Position numbers and translations under genes: made by a program. Shown in pieces: positions 18,048 through 26,691 of a stretch of DNA of 64,000 nt. The DNA lies in NCBI GenBank assembly GCA_943371245.1, contig CALRTY020000021.1, positions 3,367 to 67,366 of the forward strand, in the 5' to 3' direction. Position 1 is the stretch's first letter, and every line of letters starts with the position of its first letter. The stretch comes from UBA5018 sp947463165 (GTDB taxonomy: Bacteria; Cyanobacteriota; Cyanobacteriia; PCC-6307; Cyanobiaceae). The notes under the pieces were generated by a model that did no database searches, was not told where the DNA came from, and saw only the letters and a program-made list of their open reading frames with translations.

Positions 18048-19119
18048 CGATCGCCGGGGCGGTGAGGGCCAGGGGGCTGGACTGGTGGGCGGCCAGATCC
18101 AGGGGGAAGTTGTGAGCGTTGCGCTCGTGCATCACTTCCATCCCCAGATTTGCCCGGTTGAGCACATCGGCCCAGGTGGGCAGCACCCGACCCTGGGCGT
18201 CCAGGATCGACTGGTTGAAGTTGAAGCCGTTGAGGTTGAAGGCCATGGTGCTGATGCCCATGGAGGTGAACCAAATGCCCACCACAGGCCAGGCACCCAG
18301 GAAGAAGTGCAGGCTGCGGCTGTTGTTGAAAGAGGCGTATTGGAAGATCAGACGACCGAAGTAACCGTGGGCGGCCACGATGTTGTAGGTTTCTTCTTCC
18401 TGGCCAAATTTGTAACCGTAGTTTTGCGATTCAGCCTCGGTGGTTTCCCGCACCAGGCTGGAGGTGACCAGGGAGCCGTGCATGGCGGAGAACAGGCTGC
18501 CACCGAACACGCCCGCCACCCCCAGCATGTGGAAGGGGTGCATCAGGATGTTGTGTTCAGCCTGGAACACCAACATGAAATTGAAGGTGCCGGAAATGCC
18601 CAGGGGCATACCGTCGGAGAAGGAACCCTGACCAAAGGGATAGATCAGGAACACGGCGAAGGCGGCGGATAGCGGAGCTGAATAGGCCACGCAGATCCAA
18701 GGGCGCATGCCGAGGCGATAGCTGAGCTCCCACTGGCGGCCCATGTAGGCCGAGATGCCGATCAGGAAGTGGAACACCACCAGCTGATAGGGACCGCCGT
18801 TGTATAGCCATTCATCGAGGCTGGCGGCTTCCCAAATGGGGTAGAAGTGCAGACCGATGGCGTTGCTGGAGGGAACAAGGGCACCGGAGATGATGTTGTT
18901 GCCGTAAATCAAGGAACCGGCAACGGGTTCGCGGATGCCGTCGATATCAACCGGTGGTGCCGCGATGAAGGCAATGATGAAGCAGATGGTGGCCGCCAGT
19001 AGGCAGGGAATCATCAGCACACCAAACCAACCCACATAGATGCGGTTGTTGGTGGAGGTGACCCATTGGCAGAAGTTCTGCCAGCTACTGGAGCGGCCGC
19101 CGCGCAGTGCTGTGGCCAT
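18043..19119 (-). CDS. psbA: Photosystem II D1 protein, Q130 (D1:1) type
   Basis: D1 binds P680, the Mn4Ca cluster and the QB plastoquinone in the thylakoid membrane. The 358-residue protein is almost colinear with other D1 proteins. It has AAPPVDIDGIREPVAGS, GSFSDGMPLGISGTFNF, QAEHNILMHPFHMLGVAGV, and the C-terminal VMHERNAHNFPLDLAA with the Mn ligands and the processing site after Ala. The residue equivalent to position 130 is Gln (YMGRQWE), the low-light D1:1 form. The ATG at 19119 gives MATALRGG. A second ATG at 19161 falls where transcription should start. The gene is monocistronic, with its own promoter and terminator. Confidence 0.98.
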   Translation of the reverse strand: MATALRGGRSSSWQNFCQWVTSTNNRIYVGWFGVLMIPCLLAATICFIIAFIAAPPVDIDGIREPVAGSLIYGNNIISGALVPSSNAIGLHFYPIWEAASLDEWLYNGGPYQLVVFHFLIGISAYMGRQWELSYRLGMRPWICVAYSAPLSAAFAVFLIYPFGQGSFSDGMPLGISGTFNFMLVFQAEHNILMHPFHMLGVAGVFGGSLFSAMHGSLVTSSLVRETTEAESQNYGYKFGQEEETYNIVAAHGYFGRLIFQYASFNNSRSLHFFLGAWPVVGIWFTSMGISTMAFNLNGFNFNQSILDAQGRVLPTWADVLNRANLGMEVMHERNAHNFPLDLAAHQSSPLALTAPAIG

Positions 19120-19166
19120 GGATGTAGAGAACGGTTGGAGATCTCCCAGGAGGGAGACCATCTCAT

Positions 19167-19194
19167 ATTTTAGGCGACCCGACTAACGTGGCTA
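19167..19194 (-). promoter_or_regulatory. Probable psbA promoter
   Basis: On the minus strand a TAAAAT -10 element (19167-19172) sits 16 bases from a TAGCCA -35-like element (19189-19194). The predicted start falls near 19155-19161, giving a leader of about 40 bases before the ATG at 19119. A leader of this length is common for psbA. Confidence 0.5.
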
Positions 19195-19204
19195 GGCCGC
19201 GAAA

Positions 19205-19690
19205 ATAAACTTGACACTACTTTGCCGATCTTCACATACCGATTAATGAATTTTCATGCCTACCGATGCGGGCTGGTGCCTGCTGGTTTCCAGCCGGGCC
19301 GGCTAGCTGATAGGGGCTGCCGAATGGGCTGGGCCGCTCTCTCAGGTACGGGAATAGGTACTTTCCGAGGGGTCTGCGGGCCTCGCCAGGCACTATTTTG
19401 AAGTTGAGGGGAGGCACCCCCCAAGGCCCTCTCCCCAAAGCAGCCGGGTAAGTCGCCCGGGCCGATGATTGGAGGTGATCAGATTGGAAATCCGCCCAAC
19501 ATGAAAGCCTGATGTTGCCTAACCAACTAGATGTGTGAGCCATGGGCAATCTGCGTAATGCTGATCTGCGAATCCTGGGCTGATTAACCCAGGCGGGAGT
19601 TGCCGATTGATGGGGCCAAGCCTGGAGCATTTCTCATCTTTTATTTGGCATCCCTGGAGAACCCGGTGGCCCGAGCTGCCGGGTTTTCTG
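19205..19690 (+). ncRNA. Candidate structured non-coding RNA, identity unknown
   Basis: The interval has no credible ORF but holds a series of short perfect hairpins on the plus strand: GCTGG/CCAGC at 19282-19294, CCGGG/CCCGG at 19444-19460, CAACAT/ATGTTG at 19497-19517, CCTGGG/CCCAGG at 19574-19593, and AACCCGG/CCGGGTT at 19660-19685 followed by T residues. A perfect TTGACA box lies at 19211-19216, with ACATAC 17 bases downstream. I tested by eye for RNase P RNA, tmRNA and SRP RNA signatures and found none. It could equally be an intergenic region with chance hairpins. Confidence 0.3.
19660..19688 (+). terminator. Terminator-like hairpin
   Basis: A 7-bp stem AACCCGG/CCGGGTT is followed by TTTTC on the plus strand. 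No plus-strand gene precedes it, so it would end the candidate RNA above. It may instead act weakly for the YccF gene on the other strand. Confidence 0.45.
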
Positions 19691-19764
19691 ATGGCGGCTG
19701 GTTGCGTTACCGGTTTAATAATAAAAAGATGGCTGGGCCCTCTAGCTGACTGCAAAAGACTGCC

Positions 19765-20172
19765 CTAGCGCTGATGCCTGGGCACCACCTGCATGCCGAT
19801 TGGTGCCAGGGCTATCAGCGCCAATTTGATGTGCTGGAGTCCAAAGGGGATGCCGATGATCGAGATAAAGCAGGCCAGGGCGGATGCCAGGTGACCAATC
19901 GCCAGCCACCAGCCGGCCACCACAAACCAGATCACGTTGCCGAGCAGCCCCAGGGGTCCGGTGCCGAGATCTTCCTGGCCGGTGAGTTCCCGCCGGCTCA
20001 CGGCCTCCTGGCCAAAGGGCCAAAAGGAGAAGCTGCCGATCACAAAGCAGGCCCGGGCCCAGGGGATACCCACGATTGTGAGGGCGGCGATCGCGCCCAC
20101 CAGCCACCAGCCCAGGCCCATCACCAGGCCACCGAGCAGGAACCAGAGCAGGTTTAGTAGAAAACGGAACAT
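19765..20172 (-). CDS. YccF family inner-membrane protein
   Basis: The 135-residue protein has the YccF domain organisation: an N-terminal membrane hairpin (LLNLLWFLLGGLVMGLGWWLVG), then the twice-occurring motif TIVGIPWARACF and IIGIPFGLQHIKLA, with membrane segments between. YccF proteins are small inner-membrane proteins of unknown function. It lies 44 bp downstream of the M48 protease gene on the same strand, the gap being filled by a 14-bp repeat. Start ATG at 20172. Confidence 0.85.
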   Translation of the reverse strand: MFRFLLNLLWFLLGGLVMGLGWWLVGAIAALTIVGIPWARACFVIGSFSFWPFGQEAVSRRELTGQEDLGTGPLGLLGNVIWFVVAGWWLAIGHLASALACFISIIGIPFGLQHIKLALIALAPIGMQVVPRHQR

Positions 20173-20177
20173 TGGCC

Positions 20178-20220
20178 TAACTTAGCTTCAGTAGCTTAGC
20201 TTCAGTAGCTTAGCTTCAGT
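20178..20220. repeat. 14-bp tandem repeat, three units, spanning the M48 stop
   Basis: Three near-perfect units of CTTAGCTTCAGTAG fill the gap between the M48 protease and YccF genes. The third contains the M48 stop codon at 20216-20218. Confidence 0.9.
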
Positions 20221-21082
20221 TTTGGGAGGGGGTAAAGCTCAGCAGATTATCGGCGGGGCTGTAGTGAAACTGGCCGGGGGTGCCGCTGGTTTTGGCGGGC
20301 GGATGCTTTTCCAGGTGAGCGTAAAATTTGATTATCGCTTTGATGCGGTCATCGTAGCCGGGATGGGTGGAGTTGGGCTCGGTGGCGCTGCCATCACCGC
20401 TGGATTTATGGGCAAAAATCAGGGCATCCAAGCAGATACGACCCCCGTAGCCGGCCCGGGCCATGATCACTGCGGCATCACGATCGGCCTCCAGCTCCTG
20501 CTGGCGGGATTTTACGTAGTTTAGCTGCTCTTGTTTCTGGGCGCTCGCTGATCGAATCGTGTTGTTGGCGTAATAGCTCGCCGTAAACAGGTGATGGCGC
20601 TGGATATGGGCGATTTCGTGGGCCACGGTGCAGGCCAACCAGCCACTGCGGCGGCCGTAGATGCGGAAGGCAGCCCGGGGGATTTCGATGCTGCCGTTGG
20701 CGGTAGACCAGCCTTCTACATCTCCAAGCGTGTAGCTCTGGCGGCTGATCTCATCCCAGTCTTTGCTGTAGTTTTTATAGGGATCCAGCTGGGCGTAGAA
20801 GTCGCAGTTTTCTTCTTTGCAAAAACCCCGCATCTGGGCCAGGCTGGCGGCGTAGGAGCCGTTGTTGATCGAGAAGCCAATTGGATTTTGCCCCAGGAAA
20901 TTGTGTTGCGCCAACCGCCCCATCACCGCCCGCAGGGTTGCATATTCAGCCGGTAGGGGCGGATGCCCCGCACGCCATGCCGCCAGGGCCAGGGCCCCCA
21001 GGCCCATGGCCAGCAGGGTGCACCCGATCGCTTGGGAGGCCTTGGGCCAGGCGGGCAGGGTCACGGCGGCAGCGGAGCGCAA
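20216..21082 (-). CDS. M48 family zinc metallopeptidase, membrane anchored
   Basis: This 288-residue protein has one N-terminal membrane segment (IGCTLLAMGLGALALAAW) and an M48-type catalytic domain. The zinc motif is HEIAH at about residue 155, and the third ligand is expected in QQELEADRDAAVIMARAGY. The C-terminal THPGYDDRIKAI is also family-typical. It probably cleaves misfolded or secreted proteins outside the cytoplasmic membrane. The ORF begins with TTG at 21082; a GTG at 21064 is an alternative start. It is first in a likely two-gene unit with YccF. Confidence 0.85.
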   Translation of the reverse strand: MRSAAAVTLPAWPKASQAIGCTLLAMGLGALALAAWRAGHPPLPAEYATLRAVMGRLAQHNFLGQNPIGFSINNGSYAASLAQMRGFCKEENCDFYAQLDPYKNYSKDWDEISRQSYTLGDVEGWSTANGSIEIPRAAFRIYGRRSGWLACTVAHEIAHIQRHHLFTASYYANNTIRSASAQKQEQLNYVKSRQQELEADRDAAVIMARAGYGGRICLDALIFAHKSSGDGSATEPNSTHPGYDDRIKAIIKFYAHLEKHPPAKTSGTPGQFHYSPADNLLSFTPSQN

Positions 21083-21183
21083 AAGTGCATCCTTAGCAGT
21101 GTGCCGGCTGGTTTAGAAAAGCGCTTGCTGGATAACCGGCCACTGGGTGGCCCGTAGGGCCTAGCGCCAGGGCTGCCCGGCCC

Positions 21184-21315
21184 TTAAAGCAAGCTTGGCC
21201 ATGGCTGTTTAGTGGCTTTTGGGTCGGGGCGGGCCAGCTCGGGGATCAGCTCACCGGCAGTGTTGCCATCCAGTAGCGAAGCCAGAGAAGAGGCGCCAGA
21301 ATCCAGCTTGGGCAT
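21184..21315 (-). CDS. Possible 43-residue protein
   Basis: An ATG at 21315 opens a 43-codon frame ending at TAA 21184. The peptide (MPKLDSGASSLASLLDGNTA at the start, then GELIPELARPDPKATK) has a plausible soluble, coding-like composition and lies in an otherwise empty kilobase. No RBS is obvious and I know no family. It may be a real small protein or chance. Confidence 0.3.
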   Translation of the reverse strand: MPKLDSGASSLASLLDGNTAGELIPELARPDPKATKQPWPSLL

Positions 21316-21526
21316 GGTTTCTTTGGTTGAGGTATTTCTCGGACCAGGGAAACAGGCTTGCCTAACCCTTGCAACGCCAGCTGCGGGGCTAGTAGAGCCG
21401 GGGTAGGGATGCCGGGGGACTTACACCACGTATTGAGACGCTAGCCAGATTAAGTGGAAGAGTGTTAAGCGCTACTTTGCTGATTCTGTTCTCGCCACTA
21501 AATTAAAATAAATCTCAGACACCTCG

Positions 21527-21784
21527 ATGGACGGCAAGCAATCATTTCGAGTGGAGATTTTCCCGTTATTTTGTTTAATTAGCTTTCTATTCGCTAACTT
21601 TGCGATAGGTTGCTTCATCGCGAAAAGCTCTTCATTCAATCATTTTTCCGGTTATTTTTGCTGGCTTATGGGGATATTGCATTGGTTGATTGGCAGGGAA
21701 AAGATTAATCGTATTCACTCTAGGCTTGTTAATCTGCTTAATCAAGAACTGGGGGAAAAGCACCTTTTCCCTTTCTGCTTATAA
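21527..21784 (+). CDS. Possible small AT-rich membrane protein
   Basis: The 85-residue ORF from an ATG at 21527 has two hydrophobic stretches (FPLFCLISFLFANFAIGCFI and YFCWLMGILHWLIG) and a charged C-terminus. It sits in a low-GC block (about 21480-21880) unlike its surroundings. No RBS or family is seen. The rest of 21083-22113 contains nothing I can name. Confidence 0.3.
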   Translation: MDGKQSFRVEIFPLFCLISFLFANFAIGCFIAKSSSFNHFSGYFCWLMGILHWLIGREKINRIHSRLVNLLNQELGEKHLFPFCL

Positions 21785-22113
21785 ATTTATTATACTATGG
21801 TTTTCTGGCATTTGTTGCTTTTTTCTGGTGGTTAAGCGCTGTTCATCTCCTTTGGAATCCAGTCGAAGGCCTCTGTCATAATTTAGTGAGCCTGGAAAGC
21901 CGTAAGAGCTGCGAGGGGGGAATAGGGTTCATCGTTTTTACGTTTATCGCTCCTAGCTTGGTCGCTCCAGCTTTGTACTCTAAGCCTTCAGATTTGCGTG
22001 AGCTTGTTGCGTTGCGAGGGAAATAACACGCCAAGGGAGTTATTCGCGGTGCATTCACCTCTCTTCTGGCTAGCCCCAGCTGACCTGGCTAGCGCCAACT
22101 TGTCTGATTAACC

Positions 22114-23580
22114 TCAAGCGGCCTGGCTGGTAAGCCACTGGCGACCCTGTTGCAGAAAAGCCTGCCAGTCGAGCTTTTCGCTTTCGGCGGCGCGGGCCAC
22201 GATCAAGGGCGCCTCCCGCTTGATGCGCTCCAGATCTGGTTCACTAACGCCGCTGGAGAGGGCCAGCACATCTGCCATCGCTCTGCCCACCACCCGGGTT
22301 AGATAGGCGGCGCTGAGGGCCTGCATCGCTCCGCCCACCAGCCAGGTGGCACCGTGCCACTTGAGCAGGCCGGCCAGGGTTTGGCTGCTCCACTCCACCA
22401 CCCCCAGGGCCAGGCAGGCGCGGGCCAGTTCGGCGGCGGCGGCCCTCAGCTGCGCCATGGTCCAGCCGCATTGCCATAGCCGGGCCATCTCTTGGAGCAT
22501 CAGGCCATTGGCCACCGCCAGCACCAATAGATCGAGGCTGGGGATGGGGGTGGCGAATACGCCAGCCGCCACCAACCACTGGGTGCGTTGCTGCAGGGCC
22601 TCAAAGCGTTCGCGGCGCAGCAATTCCAGGTCTGCTTGCCAGCGGCTATGTAAATCGCGCAGTTGGCGCAGCCTGGTGTCCTGTCGCAGTTTGGGCGCCT
22701 GCTGATGCAGCAGGCGATTTAGCGGCTCCAGGCAGGCGGCCACCGCTTCCACCTGGCCATTCCAGAGCAGCAGCTGATCGCTGTTTATTTCTGGCAATTG
22801 GCTAGATAATTCGAGCCGCACCTGGTTTGGATCGGCAACATCGGCTTCCACCAAAAGCCATAGGGGCTGGCCCTTGGGCAGGGCTTCTATCCAGCGCAGT
22901 TCAGCGGCCGAAAGGGGCATCTGTAGGTGATGAATCAGCAGCTCACAGCTGGTGAATCGCTCCGGCCAGCGCCACTGCTCACTCCAGCGCGGCAACGCCT
23001 CAGACCAGTGCAGTGTGAAGCCGCACCGCCCCCGCAGGGCTTCGCTAAACACCGGCTGCATCGCCAGTGGTGGCGGCTGCATTCCCACCAGGGCCAGCTG
23101 GGGATCGCTGCGCTGCAGCTGCTGGCGCAGGTGTTCTAAATGGGCCAACCGGGCTGGATCTTCTGCATCAAGGGCCTGAAATTGCTCCAACAGGCCGTCG
23201 AGTCGCTTTTGCCAGCCCTGCAGGTCGGTGTCGACCAGGCCAAATTTTTGGCGCGGCCTGGCCAGCCACAGGCCCAGGGCCGCCGCCGCCGCCAAACTGA
23301 AGGAGGTGCCGCCGCCGATCACCCCCCCCAGGTGGATCAAACCGTCGCCCACCAGCAAACCGGCTCCAGCCACCGCCGCCACCGGCCACCAACGCCGCAG
23401 TAACGAGCTCACCGCAGGGGAGACAACTGCAGGAGATACCAGGCCAGGGGCGGCCGGGGCGGGGGAGACCAGGGAAGTGGAGACCAATGCGGCGGTTGTG
23501 AGGGGTTCCGGAGCGCTCACCACAAACCTGCAAATAGTCTTGACGGTGGCATCTCTAGCGCACGGGCCCCCAAAACGCAC
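22114..23580 (-). CDS. DUF697 (YcjF-type) membrane protein without GTPase motifs
   Basis: The 488-residue protein has a repeat-like N-terminal segment (LVSTSLVSPAPAAPGLVSPA), two membrane helices (VAAVAGAGLLVGDGLIHLGG and FSLAAAAALGLWL), and a central domain resembling a degenerate P-loop fold with no G1 motif. The C-terminal DUF697 region follows (LLVLAVANGLMLQEMARLW, then GATWLVGGAMQALSAAYLTRVVG). DUF697 often follows Era-like GTPases and is hydrophobic, which suggests membrane association. The start is a GTG at 23580, but an internal start is possible because the first 25 residues look unconserved. Function unknown. Confidence 0.7.
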   Translation of the reverse strand: MRFGGPCARDATVKTICRFVVSAPEPLTTAALVSTSLVSPAPAAPGLVSPAVVSPAVSSLLRRWWPVAAVAGAGLLVGDGLIHLGGVIGGGTSFSLAAAAALGLWLARPRQKFGLVDTDLQGWQKRLDGLLEQFQALDAEDPARLAHLEHLRQQLQRSDPQLALVGMQPPPLAMQPVFSEALRGRCGFTLHWSEALPRWSEQWRWPERFTSCELLIHHLQMPLSAAELRWIEALPKGQPLWLLVEADVADPNQVRLELSSQLPEINSDQLLLWNGQVEAVAACLEPLNRLLHQQAPKLRQDTRLRQLRDLHSRWQADLELLRRERFEALQQRTQWLVAAGVFATPIPSLDLLVLAVANGLMLQEMARLWQCGWTMAQLRAAAAELARACLALGVVEWSSQTLAGLLKWHGATWLVGGAMQALSAAYLTRVVGRAMADVLALSSGVSEPDLERIKREAPLIVARAAESEKLDWQAFLQQGRQWLTSQAA

Positions 23581-23589
23581 GCAAAGCCT

Positions 23590-23825
23590 GACAAGCCCTT
23601 GGCTCCTAGCCGCAGAGTTCTCCTAGCCGCAGATGGCTCTTGCCGCTGATGGGTAGTAGCCGCAGAGGTCTCGTAGCTGCAGATTGCTCGCTGTCGCAGG
23701 TGACTCTTTGCCAGCCAATAGTTCGCTGGCGCAGCTGGTTCGTAGCCCTTATGGCTCGTAGCCGCAGCTGGCTCGTAGCCGCAGGTGGCTCCTAGCCGCC
23801 CATGGCTCTTTCCGCCCACAGCTTT
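23590..23825. repeat. Degenerate ~18-bp tandem array upstream of the DUF697 gene
   Basis: About a dozen diverged units of the form GGCTCGTAGCCGCAGATG are visible; the best conserved lie near 23740-23800. The array sits between the DUF697 gene and the plus-strand gene at 24144. The remaining sequence up to 24143 shows no gene. Confidence 0.8.
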
Positions 23826-24143
23826 TGCCGTTCCCGGCTCTTGGCCATTGCCAACCGCCCAAGTTCAGCCAGGGGGCCTAGGCACCTCACCCCCCAGGGT
23901 CCCCTTGACGGCCAAGCCCTGACACAAACCCGCTCCAGCATTTGAGCGCCAGGATTTTCCTGACAGCATCCCAGAATGTTTAGGGCTACTCCCCTATGGG
24001 CCAGCCCTTTCCCCCTAGCCATTGCCTGCCATAGCTGCTTACGTTCCTGCCCCCCGCTCTCTGGCCCAGGCCTTTGGATCGCTTGATCCCTTGATCCATT
24101 TCCAGGCTCCCGATTGGACAACGCATCTCACCGCCAGCCACCG

Positions 24144-24677
24144 ATGAGCCGTTCTGGGCGCCTACAGGCCAATCCGATCGCCTCCTTGAGCGAGCGGCAA
24201 TGGCGGCAACTTGACCAGTGGCAGCGCCAGCTGGATCTGGCTGAGGGCTGGTGCGGCAGCCTGCCAGTGGTGCTCTGGGATCGGGCCTGGCTGCGGTTGG
24301 AGGCGGTGGCGGTTGAGCGGCTGGGGCAACGGCTCCCCCCCGACGGCAGCGCCGATGCCCCCGAGCTGGTTCGCTTTCGAGAGCTGCAGCAGCAGGGGGA
24401 CGATGCCTGGCAAGCGCAGCTGATCTGCTGGCAGGAATTTGGTCCTGAGGCCTGCCAGCAGGCCCTGCAGCGTTATTGGCAGCGCCAGCAACAGGGCAAC
24501 CACGGCTGGACTTTGCCGGCTTATCTGCAGTTTTTGCAGCACTACCGCCAGATGCTCGCCGCAGCCTCCCAGCGCTTTCTGCCCCTGGTGGTGCTCGCCC
24601 GGGAGGGGGGCCACGAACCCCACCAGCTGCTGTGGCTAGCCGCCAGAGGCCAGCCGATGCGGCACACTTGCCCCTGA
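24144..24677 (+). CDS. Conserved-looking hypothetical protein
   Basis: This 177-residue protein is unrecognised. It is helical, rich in Gln, Trp, Leu and Arg (SLSERQWRQLDQWQRQLDLAEG; AYLQFLQHYRQML), soluble and without signal peptide. The ATG at 24144 is preferred over a TTG at 24114. It is followed 16 bp later by another hypothetical gene and then trpS, all on the plus strand, suggesting one transcript. Confidence 0.65.
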   Translation: MSRSGRLQANPIASLSERQWRQLDQWQRQLDLAEGWCGSLPVVLWDRAWLRLEAVAVERLGQRLPPDGSADAPELVRFRELQQQGDDAWQAQLICWQEFGPEACQQALQRYWQRQQQGNHGWTLPAYLQFLQHYRQMLAAASQRFLPLVVLAREGGHEPHQLLWLAARGQPMRHTCP

Positions 24678-24693
24678 TTGCAGGGCTGCGGCG

Positions 24694-25383
24694 ATGGCCG
24701 ACGACACTTCTCCTTCCTTCCAGGCCGGCTCGTCTTTCCAAAGCGGCGAAGAGCAAGGCCAGCGGAGCGAAGAGCAAAGCCAGCGGAGCGAAGAGCAAAG
24801 CCAGCGGAGCGAAGGCCAGGGCCAGCGGGGCGGCCGGGGACCGGGTAATCGGGAGCCGGGCGGGTTCCGCATCCGCTTGAGCGACAACGAGATGCGCGCC
24901 GCCCGCGCCGTGCAGGAGGCGTTCCGGCTGCGCTCCACCGTGGCGGCCCTGGGCTTTTCAATCCGCACCGTGGCCCAGCTGCTGGAGGACGGCCAGCTGA
25001 GTGAACTGGTGGCCCAGCAGCAGGCCCAGGCCGGTGCTGGTCGCGGCGATGCTCCCAGAGCCGCTGTTACCAGGGGAGACGGGGCCCGCCGGGAGGGCCG
25101 TGGTGAGGGCCGCGGTGATGGGGCCAGGGGTCTGCGCCGCCTCGATGGCCGCCAGGAGCGCGCCGCCCGCATCGATCCCTTCGCCAGGCCCGCTAAGCCA
25201 GCGCCGGCCGCCGCCGCTGAGGAATTGGCTGCCGGTGAGGCCGATCAGCTCGGCGACGAAAACCTGGCCAGCGAGCAGTTCGACAGCCCCGCAGCCGAAG
25301 CCGCTGATTTCCAAGCTGGTGATTCACAGCCCGGTGATGCCGCCCAGCTGGAGCCTGTCACCGATACGGCCAGCGAGGCCTGA
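24694..25383 (+). CDS. Hypothetical protein with 7-residue repeats near the N-terminus
   Basis: The 229-residue protein begins with a low-complexity stretch in which the heptad SEEQSQR is repeated about four times (21-bp DNA period, about 24745-24825). One apparently conserved segment follows (SDNEMRAARAVQEAFRLRST, then VAALGFSIRTVAQLLEDGQL), which looks like a helical binding domain. The rest is Ala/Gly/Arg/Glu-rich and probably disordered. It ends 5 bp before trpS, so translation may be coupled. Function unknown. Confidence 0.7.
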   Translation: MADDTSPSFQAGSSFQSGEEQGQRSEEQSQRSEEQSQRSEGQGQRGGRGPGNREPGGFRIRLSDNEMRAARAVQEAFRLRSTVAALGFSIRTVAQLLEDGQLSELVAQQQAQAGAGRGDAPRAAVTRGDGARREGRGEGRGDGARGLRRLDGRQERAARIDPFARPAKPAPAAAAEELAAGEADQLGDENLASEQFDSPAAEAADFQAGDSQPGDAAQLEPVTDTASEA

Positions 25384-25388
25384 TCCCG

Positions 25389-26420
25389 ATGACAAGGCCG
25401 CGGGTTCTCTCCGGCGTGCAGCCCACCGGCTCGCTGCACCTGGGCAACTGGCTGGGGGCGATTCGTAATTGGGTGGGTTTGCAGGCCAGCCACGACACCT
25501 TTTTCTGTGTGGTGGATCTGCACGCGATCACCGTGCCCCACGATCCCAAGCGCCTGGCGGAGGACACCCTCAGCACCGCGGCCCTCTATCTGGCCTGTGG
25601 CATTGATCCAGACACTGCCACAGTTTTTGTGCAGAGCCAGATCAGCGCCCATAGTGAATTGTGCTGGTTGCTTAACTGCGTAACTCCGCTCAATTGGCTA
25701 GAGCGGATGATTCAGTTCAAGGAAAAAGCGATCAAGCAGGGCGATAACGTGTCGGTGGGGCTGCTCGATTACCCGGTGCTGATGGCCGCCGACATCCTGC
25801 TCTACGACGCCGATCTGGTGCCGGTGGGAGAAGACCAGAAGCAGCATTTAGAACTGGCCCGCGATATAGCCCAGCAGCGCATCAATGCCCGCTTCGCGCC
25901 ACGTGATGCCAAGGGGGAACCCCTGCCTTTGCTGAAGGTGCCCGAACCGATGATCCTGCGGGAGGGGGCCCGGGTGATGAGCCTCACCGACGGCAGCAGC
26001 AAGATGAGCAAGAGCGATCCCAACGAGGGATCTCGAATCAATTTGCTGGATCCCCCCGAGACGATCGTTAAAAAAATCAAGCGGGCCAAAACCGATCCGA
26101 TCCTGGGCCTGGAATTTGGCAACCCGGAGCGGCCGGAAGCCGACAACCTGCTGGGCCTCTATGCCCTGCTCAGCGGTAAAGGTCGCCAGGCGGTGGCTGC
26201 TGAATGCGCCCAGATGGGTTGGGGCGGTTTCAAGCCGCTGCTGGCCGAGGCCACTGTGGAGGCCCTGAAACCTGTGCAGCAGAAATACCAGGAGCTGCGC
26301 GCCGATCCCGCGACGCTGCTGGCGGTGCTGGCCCAAGGTCGTCAGCGGGCCAGTGCGGTGGCCAACCAGAGCCTGAGCCGGGTGCGCCAGGCCCTGGGCT
26401 TTCTCGGCACCGAGCCCTAG
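25389..26420 (+). CDS. trpS: Tryptophanyl-tRNA synthetase
   Basis: TrpRS charges tRNA-Trp. The 343-residue protein is a complete class Ic synthetase: the HIGH-type motif is PTGSLHLGNWLG near the N-terminus, the KMSKS loop is SSKMSKSDPNEG, and the central VPVGEDQKQHLELARDIA region is typical. Length is normal for bacterial TrpRS. The start ATG lies 5 bp after the preceding hypothetical gene. Confidence 0.97.
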   Translation: MTRPRVLSGVQPTGSLHLGNWLGAIRNWVGLQASHDTFFCVVDLHAITVPHDPKRLAEDTLSTAALYLACGIDPDTATVFVQSQISAHSELCWLLNCVTPLNWLERMIQFKEKAIKQGDNVSVGLLDYPVLMAADILLYDADLVPVGEDQKQHLELARDIAQQRINARFAPRDAKGEPLPLLKVPEPMILREGARVMSLTDGSSKMSKSDPNEGSRINLLDPPETIVKKIKRAKTDPILGLEFGNPERPEADNLLGLYALLSGKGRQAVAAECAQMGWGGFKPLLAEATVEALKPVQQKYQELRADPATLLAVLAQGRQRASAVANQSLSRVRQALGFLGTEP

Positions 26421-26422
26421 TG

Positions 26423-26453
26423 CCGCCAGTGGGCAGCCTGGCGGGCAAGTTTT
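26423..26453 (+). terminator. Probable trpS terminator
   Basis: Just past the trpS stop a stem CCGCCAG/CTGGCGG with an 8-base loop is followed by GCAAGTTTT. The T tract is short and displaced by four bases. Confidence 0.55.
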
Positions 26454-26691
26454 AGGCGGCTCGCCAGGCTGGCTGAGGCGGAGGCCAGGCCATTTGGTGC
26501 TGCCAGTTTTTTGTTATCTATTGATCGCCTGAGTTCAGGTTGGCTTATCAATCAGCCACTGCCGCCGCCGCTGCCAGCCCTGGATCTGCCGCCGGTCTCG
26601 CTCTTGGTCGCGTCAGTCTCAGTCAGGGTCTGCGGCGTCGCCGCCATTGCGCTGCAAGGGTGATGCACGACATGGGCCAGTTGTCTAGGGG

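Noticed and set aside
19232..19630. 132-residue minus-strand ORF
   Set aside because: No family, no RBS, and it overlaps the hairpin-rich stretch; composition does not look coding.
19205..19690. tmRNA or RNase P RNA
   Set aside because: A GGGGCTGC string near 19313 recalls tmRNA, but the following GGTTTCGAC is missing. The RNase P core GAGGAAAGTCC is absent on both strands.
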